A DNA stretch of 64,000 bases from Ehretia macrophylla. Its lineage: Eukaryota > Streptophyta > Magnoliopsida > Boraginales > Ehretiaceae. This document shows positions 22,865 to 34,559 of the stretch, piece after piece (position 1 is the first letter of the stretch; every line of letters starts with the position of its first letter). The stretch spans positions 115,630,325 through 115,694,324 of the forward strand of contig CM075764.1 of the NCBI GenBank assembly GCA_037974665.1, written 5' to 3'. The position numbers and the translations under genes were made by a program. Under the pieces are notes generated by a model. It made no database searches. It was given only the letters and a program-made list of their open reading frames with translations, and was not told the DNA's origin.

Positions 22865-23125
22865 TTACAAAATGTCATTTCTTTCCACAAAGAAAACACT
22901 TAGTGGAAGAAGAGAGTTTTGAGGTTTTCTGGACTTGTGAAACCTTTTCTGATGTTTGTGCTTCTTGTATTTGTGACACAAACATGAAGAGTAGCTGTGA
23001 GTGTGACAGCCAAACTTTTGGAAATCTTTTCTGCAAAAGGTATCCATTGTTTTCTGCTCGTTGCTCTTGAGGAGCTTGCCAAGTCGCTTGGACTCACACT
23101 GATCTTGAATAAGCTTTCTGGCCAT
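22865..23125 (-). pseudogene. Zinc-knuckle region remnant, copy 6
   Basis: Lys/His-rich segment with KKHKHQKRFHKSRKP following ARKLIQDQCESKRLGKLLKS, as in copies 2 and 4; the knuckle cysteines lie in the adjoining frame near 22,880-22,910. Fossil. Confidence 0.6.
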
Positions 23126-23245
23126 CTAGTACAAGTGAACAACACTCACATGTCTTAGATCTGCAATATTGGCTCGTTTGAACTCTGTTTCGAGCAATTC
23201 AGGAAGTGGTTGTGGCATGTTAAAGACAAACGTCTTCTTGATTGT

Positions 23246-23578
23246 TTATGTATTTTTTCCAAAGATAAAATACAGAGCTTCCTGTCTGAGATAGTAATCT
23301 CTAAGTTTTGCAACATCACAGCATTTGTTGAGTAAAAACTCATTTTCTGCCTTTTTAATCTCTTGGGTTGTTTGTCCTACAAAAATGGTTTGTAGACATC
23401 TTAGGAATATCTTAATAGGATCTGCATCTGTCAGGATGATCTGTCTTTTTTCTTTTGACAGCATTCTTGTCCACCAACTGCGAAGTGATCTTGTAAAAGC
23501 AACAACAAGACGATCAATGATATCTCTTATCTCAAGAGTAAGATTTCGGAGAGATTCTCCATTTATCCATGCATCCAT
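23246..23578 (-). pseudogene. Coat-protein core remnant, copy 6
   Basis: Starts MDAWINGESLRNLTLEIRDIID and runs to YYLRQEALYFIFGKNT. Homologous to 8,583-9,104. Confidence 0.7.
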
Positions 23579-24184
23579 TTTCTCAAGATATTTGAGTCTA
23601 TCATAAGGAGGAATGGCATCAATGTTCCAGAATTGCTTGTGATCTGGAGCATATGGGATCTAAACTTTTCCTTCAATGTTTTGTTGTCTCTAAGGTTGCT
23701 ATTGTGGAACCTGTGGGACTTGTGCTTGTGGCGGCTGTTGGTTCCGATGTTCACCAGCTTGGGAAGTTTCTCCCTGGTCACTGGTTGTTTCTGAATCATC
23801 AGGATTTTTTTGTACAGGGTTATGTGTACATGTTCTTGAGGTGTCTATGTAGAACGGAGTCACAGGAGTCTGCATAAGAACTGGCCCTTTGTATGGTGGA
23901 ATCGTCTAAGAGGATGAATCATTTTCAAACGGATCAAAGGAATCAAAGGGCGAAATGACTGAGAAAATTTCACTAGGACTTTTTTTCTCGTCTTCATCAC
24001 CCCACCCAATTGGGACAATTTTCTCTTTGGAGAGATAATGAGGAGGTGGTATGTGATCAACCTAATTGGATTTTTCGCAATTGCCACTTGGTATCCAGAC
24101 TGCATGATCTGGCTTTGGATTATGCTTCCAAGGATGAAAGGACTGCTTCTTTGGCTTAGCTGGCTATTTGAGCTTTTCACCGAG

Positions 24185-24961
24185 TCATTCTCTTTTTCTT
24201 TTGAACTCGTCTGAATCAAGATAATGCTTCTCGGAAGAAGATTTCTTTATGTTGATCATGTTGACGTTGTTCCAAGAACAAACTTGTCCAGAAGGGTTCC
24301 GAACTGGAGCGGCTTTCTGCAGTTTTTTCCAGCTGATTGGAGTCTTCTGGTGGTATATGTGATTCTTGTGGAAAGTCTTGTGGAGGTCATTATACTGGTC
24401 ATAACAACCTTGTCTGAGATGATCATGGGCTTGTTTTGTCCATGCAACATGTTCCTTGAGATCTGACCATATCTTATGAATGGCAGCATTCTGAGCTTTT
24501 GCATTCATGTTGCTCCAATTGATTGTTGACTCAATTTGTCCAACATCTTGTGGTCTGGTTTTGGTTACTTTCCATTTACCAACATATGCGTTGTTGGCTT
24601 CTCCTGTACAATAGATGTTTTCAGGAAAATTAACAGAACATACATATCTAGAGGACCTAGATCTGGTAGCAAAGGGTTTTCTAACACAATGTGGACAGGA
24701 CTGAGGATGTCCAGCAAGTTGGCATTTTTCACATGGTTCAACTGGTTGGGATTGTGTTAGAAATGATATGGAGACACGACCTGGTTCTAGAGGATGTCTA
24801 GAGATTCTTGGTGAATCATGGATGATTGGTCGGTTATGGCTTCTTTCATAATCATTTTTCCAACGAGGAGGGAAACTGAGTTCATGTTTGGTGTAGATCT
24901 TTGGTTGGGTAACATTACTGTCACCTAACACGTGGACTCGAGGCTTACAGTTGTGGTCCAT
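24185..24961 (-). pseudogene. Movement-protein C-terminus to coat N-terminal region, copy 6
   Basis: 258-residue open stretch, the longest in the whole array. It starts MDHNCKPRVHVLGDSNVTQPK, includes CEKCQLAGHPQSCPHC, YVCSVNFPENIYCTGEANNAYVG and IWSDLKEHVAWTKQAHDHLRQG, and ends in the Lys-rich FKRKRE segment. It shows that the Cys-rich motif sits between the movement-protein domain and the coat protein within one polyprotein. Function of this linker is unknown. Confidence 0.7.
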
Positions 24962-24964
24962 GGA

Positions 24965-25507
24965 TTAGAGATGGGTTTGGACTTTATAGGTCATGGAATG
25001 ATGGAGTGCAACAATAGTTTCATTTGGGTTCATATCAGCTCCATAAAGTTGGATAAGGACCTGTATAGTTTGAGAAATGGTAGGACGGGAAAGATCAAGG
25101 GTGAAGTTTGGTTCAACCTGGATAAGAACATGGCCATTATGAAGACCTGCTTCAATAGCATAGATGAGTGCATCCTCAAACTCACGCCACCTGGTATCTA
25201 GTAAAGAGACTAGACATGAAACATTCTTTCCAGCAAGGAAACTAGGCTGTAAGGCTAGACGAATGGCTCCAAGGTGTAAACCTTTGTAACCTTTCTGTCT
25301 ATATCTACGGAGATTATGTTCAGAAAGTATGGGAAGATAGTTTCTGAGCGGGAAGAGGATACGGGTTGTACAGAGACTGTAGAGGATTTGTACACGGCTG
25401 TAAGAGCTGCTGGTTTGATAGGCAATAGAGATTTGAACTTTTGTGTGAGTTGGGAAGTTTGGTAGTATGAGTATGGGTTTAACTGAGAGAATTTGAAGAG
25501 TTCTCAT
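24965..25507 (-). pseudogene. Movement-protein remnant, copy 6
   Basis: 180-residue stretch with RRYRQKGYKGLHLGAIRLAL, QPSFLAGKNVSCLVSLLDTRW, GLHNGHVLIQVEPNFTLDLS and MNPNETIVALHHSMTYKVQ, matching the core and C-terminal half of the caulimovirid movement protein. The N-terminal part lies at about 25,510-25,680. Confidence 0.75.
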
Positions 25508-25790
25508 GGTTTGGTAGATGGAGCTGTTTGGGTTATGTCTACCTCATAATGAGATGCAGAAGGATCAAAGAAAGTGACTTCAGAGTTGTTAGCAACAACT
25601 TCTTGTTCTGGCAGGGGAAGATTAGCCATGGTGGATACACTGGTCACAACTGGACTTACTGCGGGACTTACTGTGCCTTTCATTCACTCTTTAACGGCTA
25701 TTGCCCTATTGCCAAAGACTCTAGTGTTCAACTAACAAATATAGTTTAAGACCTTCAATACCAGAATAGGGAAGTGTTATTGTTGACTAG

Positions 25791-25802
25791 GCTCTGATAC
25801 CA
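25791..25802 (-). other. tRNA-Met primer-binding site (exact), copy 6
   Basis: GCTCTGATACCA on the plus strand, i.e. TGGTATCAGAGC on the minus strand; exact complement of the plant initiator tRNA-Met end. It defines the conventional start of the caulimovirid map. Confidence 0.75.
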
Positions 25803-26225
25803 CTAAGGGGAAGGGAAGGAGCGGGTGGCGGAAGACATGGCTAAAAGCTATCTAAGGATAGACGGAAAGTGGAAACTTTTGAAAGAAAGAAAGATGTGTT
25901 TCAATCCAAATCTAACTCTGCCCCTTTAGTCAGGGATTCTTCATTATTTATAGGCAAACCATTACAAAGCCTAATAATACAAGCGAAATCTTCACTATTC
26001 CTGACAAGGACTAAAGCAGCTTCCTTTAATAAAGGAAAAGCTGACATGACATAAAGAGATTCCTAATAATTCACAATAAGACAATCCTGACGCGACTAAA
26101 GTGGTTTCCTTTAATAAAGGAAATCTCACTTATTACAAACAGACAAATGAGACATGACTTTAAAGAGAATCTGAAGTGACAAAAGATTCCTGTCATATCC
26201 TATTATTACAACATGACAAACCTAT
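25803..26225 (-). promoter_or_regulatory. Caulimovirid intergenic region with promoter (best preserved)
   Basis: Minus-strand TATA box at 25,944-25,952. Upstream of it are two copies of CCTTTAATAAAGG (26,023-26,035 and 26,108-26,120), 85 bp apart, each next to GACTAAAG; the distal copy sits in TGACGCGACTAAAG. It ends at the exact primer site. The whole arrangement is expected for a pararetroviral pregenomic promoter and leader. Confidence 0.65.
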
Positions 26226-27336
26226 TTACATGACATGAAGCTTCGTCATGGGGTCCACCCGGGATTCCTGGAATCCTGTCTGTAATGAGTCACCATTTGT
26301 CGTTATTGAGATCGATATCATCCCACCACTCCTGACTGTTTTGGCTAAGATTTCCCCCCCACGGGTCGTAGTCAGACCCAAGGTCTGTAGTGGAATATCC
26401 ATCTTCTTGAGAAAAACTCTGGAAGGCGAGAAGATGCTCATGAAAAGTGAGGCTATCAGGAAAGCGGACGTGCCAAAATTCTCAAGGATCAGAAACATCT
26501 AGACCATGGGCTCTTGTAGTAGCTCTTTTGATGATAAGGTATTGTTCCCAAAAAATGAAATATTCCCAAGGCTCTTGTCGGATGTTGAAATAGTTGATTG
26601 GGATGATGGTTAGTGGAATGACACGATTCCAAACATTTGTGAGGCGAATGATGAAAACCTGCTAGTGTTGTATAACTTGACCGGTGATGAGTGTTGGAGG
26701 GTCAAATGACTGAAACACCTATGAGAATAGCTTGATGAAGCGGGATTCTGGGAACACATGAACATGTCTCTGAATGAGTTCTGGATCAAAAAGAACTGCC
26801 ACAGGATAATAATTAAGCCAATACCAAACATACAAGAATTGCATCTTTGAAAAGTCATAATTATTGAAATCAAGAACTGTATCTCATGGTTCTTCATGCT
26901 GGGGATTGTGACGAACAACGTTGCGAACATAATAGACAGCGGATAAAAGATCAATAATTCTCCTGAGCTTGTTCTCAACGAATTCCTCAAAGAAATCAGT
27001 GATCTAGCTTTTGGCGAATGATTGGAGTATTTTTAGCTTGAGCTCCTTAGGAAGGGCAGTGAGAAATTGTGCTTGTTGGTCTGGACTCAAGTCATAAAAT
27101 GTCTGAGACTATCCATCAGTGGGATCTGGATTTGAGCTGGAACTGCCTGGAATAAGACCTGGAACATGTGAAGATAGAAGCTTGTGTCCATCTGGATTTA
27201 CCATGCATATAGCTTTCTCTGATGGCAGAGTGCGAGAGAGAAAATCAGCAAGAATATTCTCTTTGCGTGGGATGTGTCGCATTGTCCAGTTGAATTGGGA
27301 ATTCCATTATATCCATCGAATGAGTTGTGGATCCGG

Positions 27337-29983
27337 TGTGACACCCCGATCCCTCTCGAGACCGAAGGTCCTAACAATCAATCTAATCACAATCCAAATT
27401 CAAACCCGGGCATAATTTTCAGGAAAAACGGACGGAGTCTCCCCTGTTTCTAGGCGAAAAGTAAAACCTGCGACAGCATTTAAATGGACCAACACCGTGT
27501 CCAACCATACAAAACTTCCTCAAGGCCATCCGAGCCTCGGTTCTCAACAATTAAACTCAGCAAATATACATACATTTCCAATTTAAAAGCTAACCTATCT
27601 CTTTACATCTTTTACAAGAACATTCAAACTTGACATTTAATCCATTCTAATCTACTGCATTAAATATACTATCATACCATTCTCACTATTTTCTTTTAGA
27701 CAATTACAAACATGCATCGAGGTTAACTATACTACTGAATACATAACTAGCTTATCAATCTATCTCAACTACTTAGCTAGATTAAATTACATTTCTTTTA
27801 ACAAAAATTACATACAACATATGAAAGCACATATCTTTGCAACTTCGACACTCAAGCCACATAGGCACGCAAGACAACCCTTCAGGCAGCGAACTTTCAC
27901 GAACTTCCAGCTAACATGACATTTCCTGAAATGTGGTTGTGAGGAGTGAGTATACACCACACGTATACTCAGTGAGGGCGAGACAGATATCGAATTGGAG
28001 AGAAAGAAAGTCGTGCAATGCAAATAAGACAGTTAAGCAATATAACTGATAAATAAGTAATCAAGACAAACAATCAATACAATAAGCAATTACTGAAAGC
28101 ATTAACACAACCATTCAAAGCTATACCACACTCTGAAGGCTATGGTTCACTCATACGAGCAAAGTACCATTTCACGAGCGATACATCAATCTCGAGCTTG
28201 ATGTTGACAACGATGACAATAAGCGCGCAACCACCTTATAACACCAGTTTGGAATACCCCGGGAGTAACCATCAATTCTACGACCCAAATCTCCCTGGGA
28301 GGCAACCCAAGCGAGAAGAGGGAATAGCTACGGAGCTAGAGCAACCAACACTGGCAACCCGAGGCTACCCAGAGAGGCCCATCACTCACGTGCTGACACT
28401 ATGCAATGCAAGACTCGATACAAGGCAATAAACGAGCGATAGCACAACAACACAGATAGAGGAGATAAACGAGATATCAAGCATTATTCAACAACTGTTA
28501 AACATTTCAATCAATAATCAACCCTAACAAGCGTAATAAGCATTAACAAGCATTTGCAATCAAACAAGTAACAAGAAGAACACCAACTAACATTATCAAG
28601 CAATAACAAGTATTCTATAGGCATTATAAGCATTCTATAGGCAACATAATCATTCTATAAGCAATATAAACATTCTATAAGCATTATAAACATTCTATAA
28701 GCAATATAAACATGAAAACACACAAAATTCCAAAAATGTCCCCAACTTTCAAAACGCTACTACTTTCAAACGAGCCACGAGCTTTGGAAACCGACTTTAC
28801 CAATCCTCCTAGGTCACCATAAGGCACCTCTAAAGACCCCAAAACCCTACTTTACCATAGAATTCACGCAAATTCCCGATTTCCCCCTTTGCTCGTTTGA
28901 ACTATAACTATACCAACCAAACACCCAACCAATGCCATAATCGCACCAAAAGTGCTTCCATGGCCTCCCGAAACAATGCCAACACGCAAAATGAGAAATC
29001 GCTAAACTCGACCTAAACGACCCCGACTTTCACCAAGGCGTTTTTCTCATTTTTTCCATTACGCAACCTAAACAAATCATACATTTAGACATTCTAGCAT
29101 ACCTAGCACCTTTTCACATCAACAGAAAGCATAACAGCGCAACTTAATCGAAACGGGGGTTTACTATTCACAATTTACTATTCATTACACAATTTATATT
29201 TCAATTTCAATATTCAACCGCAGAAAATGTGAAAAAGCTATAAATACACGTTCTACAATTGCTAGAGAACATTCTTTAAGTAATGAAACGGACAAAATAA
29301 CAACCTACAGTTAAATCACAAAAATTAAAGTTTACGTTCAATATTTTCAAATGCGCAAATAACGATGAAACCCTCACCTTAGATGCTCCTAGACGCTAGG
29401 AAAACCTTGTAGGACGCCTCAGAAACCACCCCGCACAAGCCCACGCGAAGAATCGAAGATTTGAAGTTGAGATTTTCTTTTTTTTTCCTCCTTCTTTTCC
29501 TCATGGTTTCAAGCCTTTTTTTCTCTGTTTTTTTCGTGTGCATTCTGCTTCTTAAAAAAAAAAATGACAAGAAGTCAAATGTCAAAATTCGGTCAACCCG
29601 CTAAACCAAAACAGCTATGCGCGACCTTACGAAAACGGCCATAACTTCTTCTAGAAAACTCCAATTCACGAACGGTTTGAAGCCTCAGAAACTAGACTCA
29701 TAGAGCTTTCCAACCATATATAATTTGCTACCTAACTCGTCCCCAATTGGTTCAGATTTAATTCCAAAGTTGACCCAAAATTTGACTAACTTAACATTGC
29801 ATTTTTTTATTTCTAATCCCAAGTTTGCCTTTTATTAAACATTTCAAAAATTCTCACATTGTCCTAGTTGGTCAATGTAGATGAAAAGTCAACTAGTTTG
29901 GTCAAAGAAGGTGAAAGGTCAATAAAATGCAATTTAAATGAATTTTAAATGCTATTGAATACATGCCAGGTTGGGGGGATCAC
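27337..29983. mobile_element. Solo LTR (about 2.65 kb), Ty3-type, inserted in caulimovirid copy 7
   Basis: Begins TGTGACACCCCGATCC and ends GGGGGGATCACA; TG...CA termini flanked by a perfect 5-bp duplication TCCGG (27,332-27,336 and 29,984-29,988). Viral RNase H sequence is continuous across the site. No coding region, no second LTR. It shares sequence style with the 2,281-4,703 LTR (similar start, a CTCACC...CCTAG segment and a GAGTATAC...CTCAGTGAGG stretch), so it is probably a related family in opposite orientation. Confidence 0.8.
28611..28710. repeat. 20-bp minisatellite, five units, inside the solo LTR
   Basis: Five consecutive 20-bp units of the form CATTCTATAAGCAATATAAA with a few substitutions between units. 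No unique spacers, so it is a tandem array. Confidence 0.85.
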
Positions 29984-29998
29984 ATCCGGAATATCATT

Positions 29999-30244
29999 CT
30001 ACTTTCTTTTGAGAACACCCTGAAATCCTTTAAAATCTGTTTCAATAGCAAAAGGATTCTGAGCAAGATAAAACTTGAATTTTTTGATTCCCTGAATAAC
30101 TGCAAGAACTTCTCTTTTGAAAGAGGGATAGTTACGTTGTGCTGGCATCAAAGATCCTGATTTGTAACCACAGACTTGTCTGTGTCCATTGTCTTCTCCA
30201 AGGAGGACTGCTGCCCAAAAATCAAGGAAAGCATTAGTCTGCAA
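29999..30244 (-). pseudogene. RNase H remnant, caulimovirid copy 7
   Basis: Starts MQTNAFLDFWAAVLLGEDNGHRQ and continues SFKREVLAVIQGIKKFKFYLAQNPFAIETDFKGF. It lies immediately right of the solo LTR target duplication and forms part of the left arm of the inverted junction. Confidence 0.7.
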
Positions 30245-31265
30245 AATAAGTTGTCCTGGACCTGGGATCTTGAGAGGAGGAAGTGCCTGGCATAGCTCCT
30301 TTAGCTTCTGAACTGTAACTGTGGCTTTTGGAGACCAATTTCCAATGTTGGATTTTTAGAGGTACTTGGAAATCTGGCTGGTGTAGTTGCCAATGATGGA
30401 ACATGCGATGAGGCATAATTGATCAATCCAAAGAACTGCTAGATCTAGGTAACAGTTCTGAGCTCATCAGGAAAATCGAGGACTTTGCTTGATATGTGGT
30501 CCTGTAAGAGAATGTGTCATTCTCTGATCTGCAAACCAAGAAAATCAATAGCATTTAGACCAATTTTCATCTTGGATTCAGCTAGAACTAATCCATGCTG
30601 GTAGGTTAGTTCCTGGAATTGTCGGAGATGCTGGTGGTGTTCTTTAGCTGTGTTATTGAATACCAAAACATCATCAATGTAGACAATACAGTGCTGCGCA
30701 AGGGGTGAATACAACACAGAATGCACCATCCGAGTTCCAACCCAGAATGGATGATGTGTACCGACCCCTTGCACAGCGCTGTATTGTCTACATTGATGAT
30801 GTTTTGGTATTCAGTAACACAGCTGAAGAACACCACCAGCATCTCTAACAATTCCAGGAACTAACCTACCAGCATGGATTAGTTCTAGCTGAATCCAAGA
30901 TGAAAATTGGTCTAAATGCTATTGATTTTCTTGGTTTGCAGATAAGAGAAGGACACATTCTTTTACAGGACCACATATCAAGCAAAGTCCTCGACTTTCC
31001 TGATGAGCTCAGAACTGTTACTCAGATCCAGTAGTTCCTTGGATTGATCAATTATGCCTCATCGCATGTTCCATCCTTGGCCAACTACACCAGCCAGATT
31101 TCCAAGTACCTCCGAAAATCCAACATTGGAAATTGGTCTCCAAAAGCCTCAGTTGCAATTCAGAAGCTAAAGCAACTATGCCTGGCACTTCTTCCTCTCA
31201 AGATCCCAGGTCCAGGACAACTCATCTTGCAGACTGATGCTTCCCTTAATTTTTGGGCAGCAATC
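30200..31265. repeat. Inverted junction of two reverse-transcriptase segments (hairpin-capable)
   Basis: Minus-strand RT sequence up to 30,706 and plus-strand RT sequence from 30,757 are near-identical in inverted order, separated by about 50 bp that is itself viral. The right arm is cut at 31,265 by the copia element and resumes at 36,594, pairing there with 29,990-30,205. Without the copia insertion the arms would be about 700 bp. Confidence 0.8.
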
Positions 31266-31877
31266 TGTTGGTATATGTCAATGCCCACCTATAATAAGTA
31301 TCGTTAATTTATGTGGTAGCATAAATTAATGATTCCGACTAACATGTCGATGAGGTCAAAAGAGACCACGATGGCTACAAGAACGAAGTTCGGGAATTTG
31401 GAATTACCTAAGATGACGTTAGGATGATGCAATGCTAAAGTTAACCAATTTGACCAAAGAAAACTTCCTAGAAGTTGACTTGGATGCTAGCCACCCATAT
31501 GGTCAATTGTAGCCACCCATGTGATAAATATGGGTGATAAATATGGGTGGTCAATACTTTGAACATGGTTGGTAAAGCCAACCAAGATGGAAAATGTTTG
31601 ATAGAAAGTCTCCTATGGCGGGCTAGCTGAATTCTATAAATAGGCATGCATTAGTTCATCATATTCATCCACAACACAACTCCAAACACAATCCTAAGCT
31701 AGTCTTTCTTTATTGTATTCTTCTTGTAAGTCCAGAAGCCATTGAAGCTCTAATCTTGAGAGCGCACGGTGGGACAATTATCTTGTAAGTGTTATATTGA
31801 ATTGTTATAAAGAGTAGTATTGTCTTTCTACTTGATTGTTGTTAAAACGTTTTTGGGAAAGTGGTTATATTCTTATA
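31266..31877 (+). repeat. 5' LTR of the copia element
   Basis: 612 bp, TGTTGG start; contains a TATA box (TATAAATAG at 31,635-31,643). The right LTR is its near-duplicate. Confidence 0.85.
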
Positions 31878-31890
31878 TGGTATCAAGAGC
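31878..31890 (+). other. tRNA-Met-like primer-binding site of the copia element
   Basis: TGGTATCAAGAGC directly after the 5' LTR, close to the plant initiator tRNA-Met complement TGGTATCAGAGC; the usual place and primer for copia elements. Confidence 0.75.
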
Positions 31891-31936
31891 TTAAGGGGCT
31901 CTTAACAACAATCTTGTCTAGTAAAGCTCAACAACT

Positions 31937-32626
31937 ATGACTACTCAAGGTGCTAATTCTTCTTCTAAAAGTTCTAGTTCTGGTTTAGTACTGACAATTC
32001 GTATCCGTCCCCCTACCTTCATAGAAGGAAAACTTGATGGCACGAACTATCTTTTGTGGAAGTTCAAAATCACTACAGTTCTGGACTCCTACGAACTCCT
32101 TGATACAGTGTTAGGCACAGATGCAGAACCAGTTGTAGTCCGTGCTGAAGATGACACAAAAAAGGTCACACCTCCAGATCCTCAGCTTGTCAAAGAATGG
32201 AGGAGATGAAATACTGATGCACTTTGTGGAATTGTAACAAGTGTTCAAGATTCCGTCCTTACTCTAATTCAACACACAATCAAGGCAACTGAAGCTTGGA
32301 ACATACTGAGAAATCAGTATGAAACAAGGAATCAGACTCGCATTCAGAACTTGGAGAATTAGTTAGCTGCTGAGAGATTAAGTGAAGATGAAGCAGCTGA
32401 GTCATTTATCAGTAAGATGAAAAACCTACGTGATCAAATGGTTGCAGTTGGTATTGCCAAATCAACCGAGGAACTAGCTCGAAGGTACATTAGAGTGTTG
32501 CCTCCAAAATTTGACGGCCTTGTGATAGCACTCAATACACAAGTTTGCATTCCTCATTTGACGTTTGAAGAATTCACTGCCATGTTGATGGAGGAAGAGA
32601 GAAGGCTAAAAAGCAGAGAAAATTAA
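31937..32626 (+). pseudogene. Copia gag remnant
   Basis: Starts MTTQGANSSSKSSSSG and includes FIEGKLDGTNYLLWKFKITT, the N-terminal block of copia gag, then an RDQMVAVGIAKSTEELARRYI...FEEFTAMLMEEERRL segment from the UBN2-like core. A Cys/His knuckle (CCYCNKKG type) follows at about 32,690-32,750. Confidence 0.75.
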
Positions 32627-32819
32627 CTTGACTCTGCCTTTGTAGCCAAAGCGAGGAGTAGCCAAGAAGAAAAGAAGAAAGAAGTCTGGATCGTGCTGCT
32701 ACTGCAATAAGAAAGGTTATGCTGTCAAAGATTGTAGGAAACGAATCCATGACGAGAAGAACGAAACTCTAAAGCCAAATTGGAGAAATAAAGAATCTGC
32801 CAATACGACTGAAACGGAA

Positions 32820-33430
32820 ATGCATCTGTTTATTATAACAGATGTATCAGAGGAAACGTGTACTAGCGCACATGTACATCAAACAAGTGCATGGGTGTTA
32901 GATAGTGGAGCTTCCCGACACATGACTAGCAAGAAGGAGTTATATGACTCCATAAAACCTCTACAAGAACCAATGAATGTTGTCGTCGGGAATAATACTA
33001 TGTGTCCCGTTGAGGGCACTGGAACCATCTCACTCGTGTCTAAAGATGGAAGAAGCAAAAAGCTATCCAACGTACTCTTTGTACCTCAGATCACCAGAAA
33101 TTTGCTATCTATATCTGCTATTACAGATAATGATCTAGAAGCGCGGTTCAAGAAGATGAAAGTTTTGAATCTTGACAAGGATCAAGATATAGTAAGTAAA
33201 GGTATTCGCAAAAAGAACATTTACGAAAGCAGCTCTCTTTCTACCGTTGTGGATGCCAAAATAAGTCAACTTTGGCATTAAAGGTTCGGGCACATTTCCT
33301 ATCTTGTGTTAAAGGAAATGCAAAAGAAGAAGATGGTGGCCGACTTGCCTTCAATTGAAGAAGTTGAAGGAACATGTGAAGCTTGTATGCTGGGCAAGCA
33401 ACATAGACAGTCATTTCCCAAAGAGAGTCA
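32820..33430 (+). pseudogene. Copia protease and pre-integrase remnant
   Basis: AWVLDSGASRHMTSKKELYDS is the aspartic protease active-site block (DSGAS) of copia elements; LSNVLFVPQITRNLLSI follows, then FGHISYLVLKEMQKK and CEACMLGKQHRQSFPK, the GAG-pre-integrase zinc-binding region. Confidence 0.8.
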
Positions 33431-33455
33431 TAACCGATCAAAGGCTCCTCTATAG

Positions 33456-34079
33456 TTGGTACATGTTGACCTCTACGGAAAAATGACTACCATGGCGTTG
33501 GGAGGATCTTCCTACTTTATGCTATTAGTCGACGATTATAGTAGAAAGATGTGGGTGTACTTCCTTCGGGACAAGGCTAATGCTCTTAAAAAGTTTAAAG
33601 TATGGCACAAACTTATGACAAATGAGAACACAACTCAGTTGAAGAAACTTCATACCGATCATGGGGGGGAATTTTGTTCTACAGAGTTCACCAACTACTG
33701 CAACAAGCTTGGGATTAAGTGCCAATTGATTGCTCCATACACACCACAACAAAATGGAGTTGTGGAATGAAGAAATCGAACAATTGTAGAAATGGCTCGA
33801 TGCATGTTGAAAGGTGCTGGCCTACCTGACATATTCTGGGCTGAAGCAGTCAACATAGCGGTATACATCCTCAATCGATGCTCAACCAGGGCACTCAACG
33901 ATAATACTCCTAATAAGGCTTATTATGGTACGAAACCTTTTGTGTCTTATTTAAGAAAATTTGGGTGTGATTGTTTTGTACACGTCCCAAATGAAAATAT
34001 AAAGAAATTGGACGACAAGAGCAAGAAGGGCATTTTCTTGGGATATAGTGAAGAGTCTAAAGCATACAGACTCATGTAG
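33456..34079 (+). pseudogene. Copia integrase core remnant
   Basis: VHVDLYGKMTTMALGGSSYF begins the DDE core; LHTDHGGEFCS and PYTPQQNGVVE carry the second Asp and the catalytic Glu region. The C-terminal part has FGCDCFVHVPNE and KGIFLGYSEESKAYR. Fossil integrase that would insert the cDNA. Confidence 0.8.
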
Positions 34080-34559
34080 AGGCCAAGAAGGTGATCATAA
34101 GCCAAGATGTAGTGTTTAATGAGCGACCACACTCAATGGAGCATAGCGGTCCTGTCATTTCACCATCAACCGATGCAGTAATCCACCAAGTGCCTGAACA
34201 ACGACCGTTGAACAATGAAGAAGTCTTTAATGATGAAGAGACTGAAGACCAACCTGTTGTACCCACAAGGAAGCCATAACCGAAGTGGTTTCAACAACTC
34301 TTTGACGAAAGAAATCCAAGAGTTGCTGATGATAGTCCACGTCCTGATGGGCTAAGAAGGTCAAAGAGAATAGAGGAGCAAAATTGATCAGGACAACAGT
34401 TAGTAAACATGCCTTTGATGACTCAAATCATCATGACGGTAAAAGAACCAGTAACTGTGGAGGAAGCCATGTCAGATCCAAATTGGAGAGCAACTAGGCA
34501 AGCCGAGTATGATAGTATCATGAAAAATGATACTTGGGAAATCGTTGAAAAGCCACCGA

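Larger units (their letters stand above)
19771..25802 (-). mobile_element. Endogenous caulimovirid copy 6 (fossil, near full length)
   Basis: Minus strand. Right to left: exact primer site 25,791-25,802; movement protein 24,965-25,680; Cys-rich segment about 24,690-24,740; region between movement and coat proteins 24,185-24,610; coat N-terminal part 23,563-24,219; coat core 23,155-23,578; zinc knuckle 22,865-23,125; protease about 22,093-22,600; reverse transcriptase about 21,352-22,079; RNase H about 20,800-21,132; C-terminal region 19,780-20,680. With copy 2 it is the most complete genome here, about 6 kb plus the intergenic region. Broken, with roughly ten or more interruptions. Confidence 0.85.
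26226..30706 (-). mobile_element. Endogenous caulimovirid copy 7 (fossil, 3' half, split by a solo LTR)
   Basis: Minus strand. C-terminal region 26,226-27,120 and the end of RNase H to 27,336, then a solo LTR (27,337-29,983), then RNase H 29,999-30,244 and reverse transcriptase about 30,250-30,706. It stops inside the reverse transcriptase at an inverted junction with copy 8. No coat or movement region is attached. Broken, with several interruptions. Confidence 0.8.

Noticed and set aside
28611-28710. CRISPR-like regularly spaced repeats
   Set aside because: Units are directly adjacent 20-bp tandem repeats without spacers, inside a plant LTR.
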